DNA of 64,000 nt from Echria macrotheca (Eukaryota > Ascomycota > Sordariomycetes > Sordariales > Schizotheciaceae): NCBI GenBank assembly GCA_030411725.1, contig MU839842.1, forward strand, positions 682,001-746,000, written 5' to 3'. The notes under the pieces are model-generated. The model did not search any database. It saw nothing but the letters and a program-made list of their open reading frames with translations, and was not told where the DNA came from. Shown here piece by piece: positions 32,505 through 44,493 of this stretch. Each line of letters begins with the position of its first letter. Within the stretch, counting starts at the first letter, position 1. The translations under genes and the position numbers were made by a program.

Positions 32505-34231
32505 TCAATGATTCCCGTTGCCTCCGTTCGTCTTCTTGTCCCCATGGAGGACACCCCTCTGCCACGGAAGCGGCTCGGCAGCAGGTTTGACCGGACCAAG
32601 CTCCTTCTCCCGCTTCTCCTTCCACGCCGTGATCTCACGCTGCTCCACGAAATTCCCATGCAAGCCCAGCCGAAGCTTGAATGGCAAGTGAATAACCGCC
32701 ACCGGTCCCTGCGCAATCTTCCGCGCGTCGAAAATGCACACATCATTCCGCAGCTCGTCCAGGTGATTCAGCAGCGCGACGAGGTAGCCATCACCCTCCT
32801 CGGTGCTCCCAGCCCGCGGGATGAACGCCGGCTCCTGGAAGGTAGCACACGGCCCGGCCCAGAACGTCTCGGTTTCCGAATTATCCCAGGTGAAGTGGCC
32901 AAGGGTGTTGAACAGCCCACCGGCCGGCGATCCGCATTTGGCAAAGTCGTACGGCTTGGACCCGTCAATGACAGCCTGCCAGTAGTGGTTGTACTTCATG
33001 GTCGTGAACCGATCGTCGATGCGCGAGAACTCGCCCGAGAACTCCTTGCGCTCCTCTACCGGATCAATCCACGAGTTATCCGGGGCCTGCGGATCAATAA
33101 CCCACCGCGTCGTGCTGTTTTGCAGCTTGTTGCGCTTGGCGACACTGCCAGCGGGCGTGTCGACCGACGGCCACCAGAAGAAGACGTTTCCGTCGGCGAT
33201 GGTGAGATCGAACACGACCTTGCCGTCGGGCGTCTCGTAGCAGCTGACCGTGTGGCCCTGGAACGCGTTGGTCGAGCGGAACCACCTGATGTCGTCCGGC
33301 TTGCCGCCGCGGCGGGGGACCAGCCCGTACCACTGGTCCTCGTTCGGGTCCCAGGCCCAGTGGTTCTCGCCGTTTTTGAGCCGGTCGGGATCGCACTTCA
33401 GTGGCGTCATGGGCAGGACGACCCAGTTGTCGCTGATGCCGCAGTCGTGGATGATGCCGCAGAAGGGCGCCTTGTACCAGCATTCCTCGGTCTTGACGCC
33501 GTCCTGGTTGATGGTGTACACGACGATATCCCGCGAGCCGTCGTTGCCGTCTCCGCCAGCCTGCACCGGTTAGTACGGCTCTTGACAATAGTACGAAGGA
33601 AACTCACTTCGTATCCATAGCAAATCATCTCGCCCGTCTTGGGATCAAACTTGGGATGTGCCGTCATGGTCGGACTCAGCACCTGGCCCTCAAAGTCGTA
33701 CCGCCCAATGGTCTCCAGCGTCTCGGGTTCCATAGCATACGCCGGTCCATCTTCCTTGGTCGCCAACAGCATTCCCCGCCAGAAGAAGATGTTGGTATTC
33801 GCCGCCGTCCGAATAACACCGTTTACAGCTTCATTATCGGTATACGGATTCCGGTACTTGCCAAAGAGGGCCTTGCCGTGTCTTGTCTCGTGCTCGTACC
33901 GGTCCGTGTGGACATATCGCTGCTTGAAGTGGGCCCTGCCGCCGCTGATGCGGATGGCCGTGACGTTCCCGTCGCCGTTGAAGTGGATATCCGACTCATA
34001 CAGGGGAGGAAAGCGGTGGTCTGGCTGGACGCGGAAGAAGGTGCCGTCGATGTCACCGGGAATACTACCCGTCACCTCGAGATCGTGGACGTCGCCCTCG
34101 ATTCGTGATGGCCGGTTGAAGCCGTGAAATGTCTCGGTGGCGGGGAATTTCGACTGGCTGCTGCTCTTGACGCCGTCGACGTAGTTGTTTCGGGGGGAGA
34201 GAGTCTCTGCTAGTTCAAAGATGTGCGCCAT
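32505..34231 (-). CDS. carotenoid-oxygenase-family dioxygenase, stilbene-cleaving type
   Basis: Exon 1 is 34231-33608 and exon 2 is 33560-32505; the intron is 47 nt (GTGAGT, branch site CTAAC). The product is 559 residues. The four iron-ligand histidines of the seven-bladed propeller are in place: H192 (TAHPKFDP), H246 (GIIHDCGISDNWVVLP), H311 (FQGHTVSCYE) and H509 (GLHGNFV). ALFGKYRNPYTD and FFRVQPDHRFPP fit the fungal stilbenoid oxygenase branch (CAO-1/lignostilbene dioxygenase) rather than retinoid enzymes. These enzymes cleave the central C=C of resveratrol- or isoeugenol-like compounds to two aldehydes. It overlaps nothing but lies tail-to-tail with the regulator (29 bp apart). Confidence 0.9.
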
Positions 34232-35263
34232 GATGTGTTATTGCCAAGGTGTATTATTGTCAACAGGTGTATTATTGTCAAGAGGTGTGTAGCATTCCAA
34301 TACTTTTCGTCCAGAGCGCCGTGCGCCCAGCGCCAGTGCTCGACCATTGCATATAAGCTCCAGTCCCTTGGCCTCAAGCCCTACTACTGTGGTAAAGTTC
34401 GTCCGCGATTCCGTCGATAGCGTGGTGACTGCGGCGGACTGCCTTACCCCGAAGGCCCGGCTTCACTTGGCCGAGTGGCGTCCTCTGGCGGGCCGGGGCG
34501 AAGCGGTGCGGAGATGCGGGGAACTTGGCGGCGTCGGCTGCTTGGAGCCGATGTTGGCGGCTTGACCGATGCGACGTCAATTGCCACCGCGGCTCGAGAC
34601 TAGCTAATTGCTGCATTAGCGTTTTTCGGCATGTTTTTCGGTAACCTGTCGGGGGATTCGAGGCGTTCGGTCGTCGGGGTGCGCCGTCCGGCGATGACTC
34701 GCGTTGGTTGCTGGGTGATGTTCCCAGTGAGCGGCCGAAATGTGTTGGAGTTGTTGGACCATCCTTTAAACCGTAAACCGTATTTCCGTAGGGAATAAAT
34801 CATTCTGCCGCTGCGGCTGCCTTTGTCCCTACAAGCGGTGCCGACAGTTTCAGGCTTATGATTGGCTAGGTTTGTTTACATGTCCCCTGACAGACCCTGT
34901 CGGGGGAAACGTGAACGAACACCAATGGTGTTTACTAAGCGCACGTTGCAATGAGTCCGATGAAGAGTCATTGGCCTTCAAGGCATGCAGAGTGTTGAAC
35001 ACAATCGAGGATCTGTAAATTACTTGTACTCCGTAATGAGAGCTCGCTCGACGCAAGACGCGGTGACGGGACCCCTGAGGGGTCTCCCCAATAGGAAACA
35101 ACAACAGCAACATATCGACAACAAGACTGTCTTTTATCATCAAAATTTTTCGTGCATTTCCGGATAACAGTTCGATTGATGTACAGAACCACCACTAGTG
35201 GACCAATGTCCGGACCTTGAGACAAGCTGTAGCCGACGCGTCCAACCTGGGCTTTCCCTTCCT
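34232..35263. other. 1-kb intergenic region, no gene seen
   Basis: This is the start side of the dioxygenase and the 3' flank of the FAD monooxygenase. A direct TTGTCAAC/AGGTGTATTATTG repeat (two copies, 34247-34282) lies just upstream of the dioxygenase ATG. No coding evidence. Confidence 0.4.
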
Positions 35264-37307
35264 CTAGCTAAAATAATCGCGGGCTTTTCCGAGATTCGCC
35301 AGCAACTCCTCCTGGTTTGCCGCAACTGAGTGGACAAAAAAGTCTGGTCGTACAAGAACAAACCGCGTTGACGGCGAAAATCGGTCCTGGATCGCCGTAT
35401 GTCGGTAGCCCTGGATCGGGGTTACTCCCTGTGTCGCCAGTTCCTCAGCTGTACATGGGTGATAGATCTCCAAAGATCCAGTGTCGGTATTTTCACTCGG
35501 TGTATCGTCCACCTCGTAAAAGGTCACGTCGTCCATCGTGACCAGCTCACCCGGTAGATCGGCCTGCTTGAGCGCCGCGGCAACTTCCCCGTGGAGTGCA
35601 TTGACTGTTGAACCGTTGCCCCTGCGGACCAGCACGAGCAGCGACAGATGCGACAGATTCCTCAGGACCGCGCTATCCGACAGCTTCGGCGGTTCCCCGT
35701 CCTTGCGCACCCACACCTGGGCGACCTTGCGCCCGCCGCTCTCAAGGAAGAATCCGTCAGGACAGGTCTCGTGGTTATAAATCAGCTTGTCGCGGAAGGC
35801 ATTGTGCGTGCGGTACCAGGCGATAGCCTTGAACTTCCACAACAGACGCATGAATGTCCGATATAAAAAGCCCCAGACGGCGGACCGCTGGTTGACGATG
35901 CTTCCGTTGAGCTTAGTAGCCAACAGCGACGCCTTCCACCCATGCCGGCGCTCCTGTGCCCATCCGGTGAGAATTCGCTCTTGGGTTGCCTGGGATACTC
36001 CGAGCCGCGACATCATGGCCAGTCGCCACCCGAGCGCCTGGGCGTCGCGGATGCCCGTGGCAATGCCCTGGCCGCCGAATGGCGGGAACACGTGGGCTGC
36101 GTCGCCGATGAGCATGGCATTTTTGGAGAACCAGCGGTTGACGACCTTGACGGCGAAGCTGTTATCTCGTTAGAACAGATCGGTAGTAAGTTAGATACCA
36201 GAACATACGTGAATGGTCGGCACCGGACGACGTTGATACAATCCCGTGGGAACTCAACGGCTTGTTTCAGGGCCCTGGAAAACGTAGACCCTGGAATGAC
36301 CATCCAAGGTGCAAACAGGCTCCAGAAGTGGCTTTGGACGTCTTTCAGGTCGTCTTCTAGCTCAACCGAGTATTCATGTCTAGAAATGTCAGCTCCGGTA
36401 CCTAGGTACTCGGGGTAGAAAGTAGAACTCACCTCCAGAATCCGGAGTTTGGCGGCCCAAACCTGCCGCTCACCGCTGGTCGTTTTGAGTCGTTACAGAA
36501 ACTGTGATAAAAGTCAGCATCACCAAATCAGTAAAGCTGAAATAACTTACTGAAAGCCACTCGGCCAAAATGCATCATGCACCTGTTCAGGCGTATAACC
36601 GAGTTTCCATAGCGGGAAGTCGGGGTGTGACTCCGGAGTCGGCGTGGTAATGTGCAGATTCGCAGCAACCCATGTGCCGACATAGGTCCAGTCGCTCTCC
36701 TCCTGTCGGATGCCCTCGGGCTCGAGGAACTTCTTCCTCACCACCCCGCGCTTGCCATCCGCGCCGACAAGCCACCTCGTGCGGATGGATTTTCTCGTCC
36801 CGGTCTGGTCCACGTATTCAATAACAGTGCTGTTGTCACTTTCCTGCCGTCGGCTCAGCACCTCACACCCTGTCCTGAGCTCACAACTTGGGAAGTCCTT
36901 GAGAATCGCTCTTATCTCCCTCTCTACGTGCCCATTAGCGACTATGATTAAAATGAGGGGAAAGGCTTACCATAATTTGGCTGGAACTGCGTAATATTAT
37001 TCGACACAGCCTGCTCAGCCCAGTCAACCCTAATGTCGAACGTCATGAACGGCGACGTGCGGAAGTTGCCCCGGTGAAAGTTGAGCACGCCAATGTCCTT
37101 GCCGATCCGCTTGGTAAGACCCTCGCCGATACCGATCTGGTACGAGATGCGCACCGCGTCGCCGTTGACCACGATGCCGCGCGGGTCCTCGCACACCTCG
37201 GTGTCTTTTTCGAGCATTACCACCTTGACGTTCATGCGTCCGAGGAGGGCGCCAAGAGCGAGACCGCTCGGGCCGGCGCCGACGATGAGGACTGTGGTTT
37301 CCTCCAT
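35264..37307 (-). CDS. FAD-dependent aromatic monooxygenase (PHBH/phenol hydroxylase type), five exons
   Basis: Exons are 37307-36971, 36923-36551, 36501-36433, 36379-36209 and 36158-35264, giving 614 residues. Introns are 47-53 nt. It has three class A hydroxylase fingerprints: VLIVGAGPSGLALG (residues 6-19), the DG motif in WLVGADGKRGVVRKKF, and the GD motif in MLIGDAAHVFPPFGGQG followed by GIRDAQALGWRL. A C-terminal thioredoxin-like region is consistent with the longer phenol-hydroxylase relatives. Such enzymes add an OH ortho to an existing phenol, making the catechol or hydroquinone needed for ring cleavage. Without the splices the gene looks like four fragments. It is followed on the same strand by the next monooxygenase upstream at 38424. 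Confidence 0.9.
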
Positions 37308-38423
37308 GGCTGTTGCAGCAGTCTAGGCAGAGAAAAAGGGAATATTTGGGGGCTCAAACTGGGGAAAAGGGTGGTGCAGCGGTCTCTCGGCGTCCAGAGG
37401 GTCCTCTAACAAGCCTAGACGTCTAACAGCGTGGGATGCAATGACCTATCAACTGTATCGCTCCCGGATCTAGACCGCCCTGGAACCTTTTCAATTATCG
37501 GCGGAGTGTACATAAGGTATCCGGGGAGCTTTCCCGCCTTGCAGACGACAAACAGGGGTCCGGTACGGTGTCGGATACAAGTTGCCGATGTTGCCATCCA
37601 TGCTCCGGAATATCCGCGCGGGGGACCCACCTAAGCTCCGGTATGTTTGTCCCTGGAAGAACGGCATTTGACTACTGAGACGATTTTAAACAGCATCATG
37701 GAAGTATGGGGTGTGAGCTGAAATGGAAGACATCGGTTCGGCGCAGGCTCTCAGTCCGGACCAAAGCCTCGACAGAATGAGAGACAGAGTGCGACCAAAC
37801 TGATTGTTTCGAGAACGATACGCGGGCAGAGCAAAACTTGACAATACGCTGACTTCACTGAATAAAACTGCCTAACGTACCGAGTTTGATCACCATTTAG
37901 TCTCTAGGTAGGATTTTTCAGACGTTGTAGGTAGGTAAGCTATCTAACGCTTATACGGTTTCCGCTTGTAAAAGGAGGCCGTCGTATCCATACTCAAGGC
38001 TTTCGTGCATGTGATGATTGAAGTCCTCGGGGTCAGGTCAGCTATGCCCGTATACGTATATCAAAACTTGCTATGCCCATGCATGAGGTCTTTTCTTTAG
38101 CTTTTTATATAATGATTGACTCAATTACATCGCATACGAGGTCTCATTCTAGGTTATACAAACTGTTTCATGAGATCACAATTTCATGGTTCTCATCTGT
38201 TCGCTGCATTTATCCATCTGTGTTTCGAAACGGGCCCGACGTCGACAAAGTTTAGAGGATTGCTGTTCGCTGACTTCACGATCGCTGCAGACTGCCAAAC
38301 ATGTCACAAATGCGAGCAACTCAAGTCTGGGCTTTTAAAATCGGGCAAAATAAATGGGAATGTTGTATCGTATTTAACAGCTAATACAACGAGCAAAACA
38401 GTTACATCCGTTCAGGGATCACA
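37308..38423. other. 1.1-kb intergenic region with a CGG palindrome
   Basis: A CGG-N7-CCG palindrome (37465-37477) lies about 160 bp before the FAD monooxygenase start, a typical Zn2Cys6 site layout. The segment 37850-38400 is AT-rich. No gene seen. Confidence 0.45.
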
Positions 38424-40252
38424 TCACGCCCTGATATACCACCCCAGCTCCTCCTTCTTGACATCCCTCTCACACAACCCATTCCCGAGATACGCAAACC
38501 GGTTCTCGGTGTGATACGTAAACTCGAAATCCTGATACCGTGGCGACTTGACCGACTCAAGGAAGTGGTTGACAGAGCCAAACCACGGTCCAACAATGCG
38601 TCCATCTCGCTGACCACCCTTGTACCTGTTTCGAAGCGTCAGCATTCCTAGTCTAGAGCTAGCCAAAATGTGGTCAAACATACCAGCTGTTGCAATCCCC
38701 AGAGAACGTAAGCTTCTCCATGACAGCATCCTTGTAGTCGTTAAACTCGGTTGTCGCCTGAGTGCTGACAACAACCGACTTGACGCCCTGGCACTGGATC
38801 TTGTCGACAAAATTCAGCGCGAACTCGACTTGGGCCTCAATCGAGGGCATCAGAGAGCCGTTGGAAATGGGAGTATTAGGGCCGACGACCACTACCATTC
38901 ATTAGCAGAAATCCCAAAAATTGCCGACATATACGTACTGAAGTAGTTGGGCATGTCCGGCACCGCGCATGTAAAGTACGCCTCGGCGCCCGTCTTGGCC
39001 CACCTCTCGGCCAGGTCGACATTGTTCCGCCCAGTGACCTGGAAGGCAGGGACGTACGACGTGTCATAGCCAGTCGCCGTGATGATGACATCCACGGGAT
39101 ACGACTTTCCATCGCTCGTCACAACAGCGTCAGCGGTGATCTCCTTGATGCTGGTCCGGACAATCTCGACGTTGTCCTCCTGCAGCGCTTCGAGGTATCC
39201 CTCTCCGGGCGTGACTCTGGTCAAATATTAGCACTCCCACATCTTTGTTCATAACGGAAAACTTACCGCCTGCATCCCACATCAAAGTCGGGAATCAACT
39301 TCTCCCTCAACTCGGGATCCATCCTCGCCAACCGCTCCCTCATACTCTTCTCCACCAGCTCCCTCGACGCCTTCTGCGCCGGCGACCCCTTGTAGAAGTT
39401 GGGAAACCTCGAGTTGAGCTCATGATCGACCTCACGCCGATACTGCCTCAGATACTCAGGATCCTCTCTGAACTTTCGCTTCTGCTCCTCCGAGTACACC
39501 GTCGCCCGCCCATCCGGCGCCAACCGCCCCACAAACTGCGGTGCAATCCACGTCGGCGACCTCGCAAAGTTGACCAGCCTCTCCACCACAGGCTGGATGG
39601 TCGGCACGACCTGGATCGCCGACGAACCGGCCCCAATAACCGCCACTTTCTTCCCCGTCACATCCAAATCCTGGGGATAGCTCCCCGTGTGCGCCAGCAC
39701 ACCTTTGAAAGAATGCAACCCCTCGATCTCGGGCCACTTCCACCGATTCAGCACGCCAGCACAATTAAGCACCACATCCGCCTCATCCTCAACCACCTTT
39801 CCCGACTCCAAATCCTCGATCTTGACATTCCATTTTCCTCTCTGCTCATCCCACACCATCCCCAACACCCGATGTTTGAATCTGGTGTGCTCATACACGC
39901 CATACTCCCTAGCCCGATCTCGATAAAACCCCCATATCTCCTCGGCACCAACATACACCTTCGACCACTCCGGGTTCCCCACCCACGGGTAGGAATACGA
40001 ATGCGCGGGTATGTCGCAGCTGCACCCCGGATAGCGCGACTCGAACCAGGTCCCGCCCACGTCGGCGTTCTTCTCGTAGATGGTGTACGAGATGTTGCGC
40101 AGGGACTGGGCTTTGTAGGCGAATGCGATCCCTGAGATGCCGGCGCCTATGACGATTATGCGGAGCGGCCGGGACGTGTTGATTGGAGTGTCGGTTACGG
40201 GGGGAAGCCCGGTGGAGGGGGAGGGGAGGGAGGAGCTGCTTGTGAGGCCCAT
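38424..40252 (-). CDS. FMO/Baeyer-Villiger-type flavin monooxygenase, four exons
   Basis: Exons are 40252-39267, 39216-38939, 38891-38684 and 38625-38424, giving 557 residues. Two Rossmann motifs flank the signature: IVIGAGISGIAF (about 33-44) and VAVIGAGSSAIQ (about 203-214). Between them is SFKGVLAHTGSYP, which fits FxGxxxHxxx but has Tyr192 where classic BVMOs have Trp. ATGYDTSYVPAF and GCRRVTPGEGYLEAL are typical of the fungal BVMO-like group. It may insert oxygen next to a ketone or aldehyde (for example phenyl ketone to ester) or act as an N/S-oxidase. An in-frame ATG at 40384 would add 44 residues (MARNSSN...), but the shorter start suits the family. Confidence 0.9.
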
Positions 40253-41256
40253 GGTGACACAAAGTTGGGGCGACTGGTTTGGGTTGGGTGTGAGGTAGGG
40301 GACGCAGGACAGGAAAAGTCCAAGACAATAATTTGGGCGTGATGTTTTGATGGTTGGCGCGGTGTTTGATGAGTTGCGTGCCATTTAAGACGCGGCTGAT
40401 AATGCTTGGATCTGGAGATACATCTCCCAAGAAGTTGTGGTCCAATCGGATGTCGTTCGCTTCCCCATGGGGTAATCGGGGACAGGAGCCCGGAACGCGG
40501 GGTTCAGGGGGGCCGAGATCGCCGAGACGGGTGGCCGCCGGGGATCCACTTTCGGGATGTTGGATCCGGCGCGGTTTTCGGGTGCAGAACTCGGCGGCAG
40601 TTGCGATACGGGCTATGCTAGGATTATTCCTGCGGGAGCAGATTTCCCCGGGTGAAAGGAGCGGAGTTAATAGCCATGACCCAGATGTCCGGGTCTCGAT
40701 TGTTGGGTTGACCCGTCTGACCCCGGCAAGCGGCACCCGGTGCGTCTGTCGGGTACCATATGCCTAAACCGTAAGGTAGCCTGAGAGTGCAAGGGGTAGT
40801 GGCTTTTAGGGAGAATAGCAAGGGCTTTTGAGTTGGCGTCGAAACCTCTTGACAGTACCTGGCATTCCCAGCGAAGGAATGGGGTACGGTTCAAGTCTGA
40901 AAGGCCTGTGCCTACTGATCGCAGCCCGAGGGATGTAAATATCCCGAATGATTCTTGGCAGCAAGGAAGAGTCATATTCACTCTGTAAGCATACGCGCCT
41001 TCAGGGTAGTGTAGTTCCAGTTTGCCATCACTCCTGTTTGGTATTTTGCGCAATACAGGTACCTGCCATGCCGCTCTCCAGTCTCCCGGGGGAGAAAAAG
41101 GCTCAGTAAAGTGCTCCGAAACATTTATTCCTCTACAATGCAGAGGTCTATCCTAATGAAACGACATTGATCTGATCATGATGATTTATCTTCAACCCTC
41201 TAAATCACTATCCAACCCAAATCTAATAAACCCAGTCTCCATAACGATGGAGACGT
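40253..41256. other. intergenic, monooxygenase promoter
   Basis: Contains the palindrome CCCCATGGGG (40463-40472) and a CGG-N4-CGG (40572-40581). No coding sequence is supported apart from the optional N-terminal extension of the monooxygenase. Confidence 0.4.
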
Positions 41257-42258
41257 CTACTTCTCATAAACAACCCTCGTCCTCAAAACCCCAATAGGCT
41301 GCACCTCAATCTCCACCACATCCCCATCCCTGAGTTCCGTCTTAGGCGTCTGGAACCACCCCACCCCCGCCGGCGTCCCCGTCAAAATCGCCGTGCCCCT
41401 GGGCACCGTAGTCCCCTGCGACAGAAAACTCACAAGCTCGTCGACAGCAAAGATAAAATCAAACGGACTGTCCTGCACCGTTCGCCCGTTCACCCTCGTC
41501 GTGATCTTCCCCTTTGCGTCGGGCGAGATGTGCCGGGGATGCACAAGCCGCGGGCCCAGCGGGGCGAAGCGGTCGAACCCCTTGGCGTAGGTGTACTGCC
41601 CGCCGCAGGAGCGCTGGTAGTGGCGCGCGGTGAGGTCGTTGCCGATTGTGTAGCCTAGGATGTTTTCTGAGACCTGGGCGGGGGTGATGTTTTTGATGGT
41701 GTTGCGGAGGACGATTGTTAGTTCGCCCTGAGCCGTGTTAGTGACATGGTAGGAAAGGGGGGTTGGTGTGTGGTGGGGATGTACCTCAAAGTCGGGGAAG
41801 GCTTTTTGGGCCTGCAGGGGAAATTCGACGTCGCTGTCAGGTTCGGCGAGAGATGTCGCCGGCTTGTACCACATGGGTGGAGTGGCTGGGATTGGTAGCT
41901 GGTGGTACGTTAGTCCTCACTAGACAACCTTCTAGGGGTGGACGGAAAGCATACCGAGGCTTCGTTGGCGTGGTTCCGGTAGTTAAGGCCCACGCAGATG
42001 ATGGGAATCCCGGTGACGGGCACGGGGGCAAGGAGCTAGAGAAGTTGGCGGTTAGCATGCTTGAGGGAACGAAAAGACAAGGGGACACACCTTCTCGACG
42101 GTGACATCGACACCCCCGGTGCCTGCCTCAAGGCCCTCAATGGTCGAGTAACCTTGGACAGACAGACCGGTGGCAGGGGCTGTCTCCAGCGGAAGAGATG
42201 CCCAGTATTCCTTGCCGCCCGGGGCTTGGAAACGGATGAGACTGTCCCACGTGGCCAT
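41257..42258 (-). CDS. fumarylacetoacetate hydrolase-family enzyme, four exons
   Basis: Exons are 42258-42091, 42035-41955, 41898-41785 and 41727-41257, giving 277 residues. Introns are 55-57 nt. The FAH C-terminal fold is complete: ICVGLNYRNHANEA, LPIPATPPMWYKPATSL, then DFEGELTIVL carrying acidic metal ligands, ILGYTIGNDLTAR, a lid with KGFDRFAPLGP, and ILTGTPAGVGW. Short members of this fold hydrolyse acylpyruvates such as fumarylpyruvate, or act as hydratases or decarboxylases in meta-cleavage pathways. The last intron (57 nt) is stop-free and a multiple of three, so its retention would give a longer protein. It is divergent from the extradiol-type dioxygenase with 322 bp between starts, which strongly suggests it acts on that enzyme's product. 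Confidence 0.92.
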
Positions 42259-42580
42259 TGTGTAAAGCTGAGACTAACAAACTTGGTTCAAGGAATTTTC
42301 TAGATGTCGATCTTATCAGACTCTCTCTGCTCCCATAAAAACATTGAATTTGCCGTCGAGTCATTTATCAGGAAGTCCGAGTGTGGAGCTCTTCGCCCCT
42401 TACCGAACGGTTGCCGCTGTCGGCACCATGCTTCCGGCGGGCGAAACCCGACGCTTTAATTCACTGAGGGGTATGTAACAAAGTCAATGAGATGCAAATG
42501 ATAAACAGGTATGGTTTGAACCTGATTGAGAATCCCCAAGTTATTACGGTTATCGTCCTCAACATACTCTCACTGCAACC
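42259..42580. promoter_or_regulatory. divergent promoter, FAH-family gene and VOC dioxygenase
   Basis: A 322-bp shared upstream region. A CGGGCGAAACCCG palindrome-like element lies at 42438-42450. No transcription unit seen. Confidence 0.4.
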
Positions 42581-43674
42581 ATGACACAAACTCTTCCGGG
42601 CCGCATCCCGCCCGTTTTCAACTCCCCAGACAAGATCCAGCTTGCCCGGTTAAGCTATGTCCACGCCTCACACCCCGACCTCGATACCTTCAGCACGTTT
42701 GCTCTAGACTTTGGGTTCGTAATCGAGTCCAAGGACGCCGACAACCTCTACCTCCGGGGCTATGGACGTGACAAGTGCTGCTACGTCGCGACCAGGAGCC
42801 AGGATGGAGAGAAGCACTTTCACGGAGCTGCGTACCTCGCCAAGACGGAGAGCGACTTTCGCAAAACATGTCAGCTCCCAGGCGCATCACCAGTATCCGA
42901 AAACCCACCGGCTTGTGGAGGTGGTTCCCGAGTGACCTTGTCTTCCCCGTCCGGGACAGTGATGCACGTGGTCTGGGGCGCCGAAGAACGGCCTGCCCCA
43001 GTCAAACCCGAGAGCTCGACGGAGATCCACAAGGGCGGATTCAACACGGCATTACAAAAGACTAGAAAAGGTAAGCACCACTAAGTAAATCCCGTGATCA
43101 CAACTAACCAAGTGCAGGCGAATTCCAACGCTTCAAGCTCGGCCCCGCCATGGTGCACAAGCTAGGCCACTACGGTTACATCACCACCATGTTCGACGAG
43201 GACGTGGCCTTCTACACCCAAAACTTCAACTTCGTCCCCTCGGACGTCCTCTACGAGACGGACGAAAGCAGCGGCACCGAGACCGACGCGCTGACCTTCA
43301 TGCACCTCGACCAGGGCGCCGAGTACAGCGACCACCACACGCTGTTCCTGAACCGCGCGCCGCCGGGGTTCGACACCTCGGTGAGAAACCGCATGCACCA
43401 CTGCTCGTTCGAGGTCGAGGACTTTGACACGCAGCTCCTGGGGCATGAGTACCTCCTCACCCGGGGGTACACGCCCATCTGGGGCGTCGGCCGGCACATC
43501 TACGGGTCGCAGATCTTTGACTACTGGCGCGATCCGAGCGGGTTCGCTATCGAGCACTATGCTGACGGCGATCTGGTGAATGCGGAGAACCCGACGGGCC
43601 GGGAGAAGAGCGATGGTCCGGCTTCGATGTATATCTGGGGGCCTGTTCGGCCGGCCGGTGGTGTGGCCTCGTGA
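42581..43674 (+). CDS. two-domain VOC protein, type I extradiol dioxygenase-like
   Basis: Exons are 42581-43070 and 43118-43674; the 47-nt intron has branch site CTAAC. The product is 348 residues. Two vicinal-oxygen-chelate modules lie at about 22-150 and 175-330. The second carries the likely Fe(II) triad: H181 (KLGHYGYIT), H258 (RMHHCSFEVED) and E309 (GFAIEHY). Between them is RHIYGSQIFDYWRDPSG, a hallmark of catechol 2,3-dioxygenase relatives. Such enzymes cleave a catechol next to its hydroxyls (meta cleavage), giving a 2-hydroxymuconate-type product. The adjacent divergent FAH-family gene fits processing of that product. A hydrolase, dehydrochlorinase or lyase role cannot be excluded for a VOC protein. 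Confidence 0.88.
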
Positions 43675-44493
43675 TTTTGGAGCAATGGAGTGTTCTGTTT
43701 TGGGGTTAATGCCGCTTGATTCAGCTTGTACGCTGCAATGAGAAATGATGTTGAACTCGGCGAACCGATAGTGACAAGGCGCCGAGTGCAACGACCTTTC
43801 AAAACTTGTTGTATCAAAGACCTATCGGGGTCGGGGAGATGATGTCTTTTTCTTGTGCATAATACGACTCGGATAACAGATTCGCAACAGTGGCATCCGT
43901 CTAACCCTAGGCTCATTGGGAGAATGACCAAAGCTTCGTAAACAGGCCCTGTCCATACAATACGTACTGTGAGTGACGCGTCAATTCGAGGGTGGTAAAG
44001 GGGAATATACGTAAAGGTTACGAGCTACTCCGAAAGGCGGCTATCCGACAAGCCAGCCGATCCCCAAGGCGAGGTACATCGTCGTTATCGCTACCGCTAC
44101 CACCCCGCGGTAACTGGTAATGCCTTACTTCCTTGGCAGCGTGAGGGTGACATGACAGCAACTCTTCGACAATGCGGCCTCTTGCCCGACAGCCGATCCC
44201 GCGCCCTGCACACCCTTCACAGGTAGTCAGCGTTTCTGATACCGCTTCGGATGTGCCGAAATACCGTCAGGACTCAAGACTTCGTCTGGACAGACATTCC
44301 ACACACACCCCTAGAACATAAATGTGCTCGGATTTTTCGAGGAGGGTAACTTTAATCAATGGACCGAGAAAAGCGAGTTGATAATCATGTTTGCAAAGAA
44401 ATACCGAGACTAGAGGATTCCGCAAAGATCTGTATTGTACATGTAGATACCAGAGCGACAGCTCCCCCTTCACGGCTGTCTGTCGTCCAACGA
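43675..44493. other. intergenic, no gene seen
   Basis: 3' flanks of the VOC dioxygenase (plus) and the NmrA-like gene (minus), a convergent arrangement. Nothing else supported. Confidence 0.45.

Noticed and set aside
32478..33620. Plus-strand open frame of 380 codons
   Set aside because: Antisense shadow of the dioxygenase gene, which has all family motifs on minus.
39245..40135. Plus-strand open frame of 296 codons, Pro/His/Arg-rich
   Set aside because: Antisense shadow of the FMO/BVMO-type gene.
40253..40384. 44-residue N-terminal extension of the FMO/BVMO-type protein
   Set aside because: The ATG at 40384 is real, but the extension is unlike the family N-terminus; 40252 preferred.
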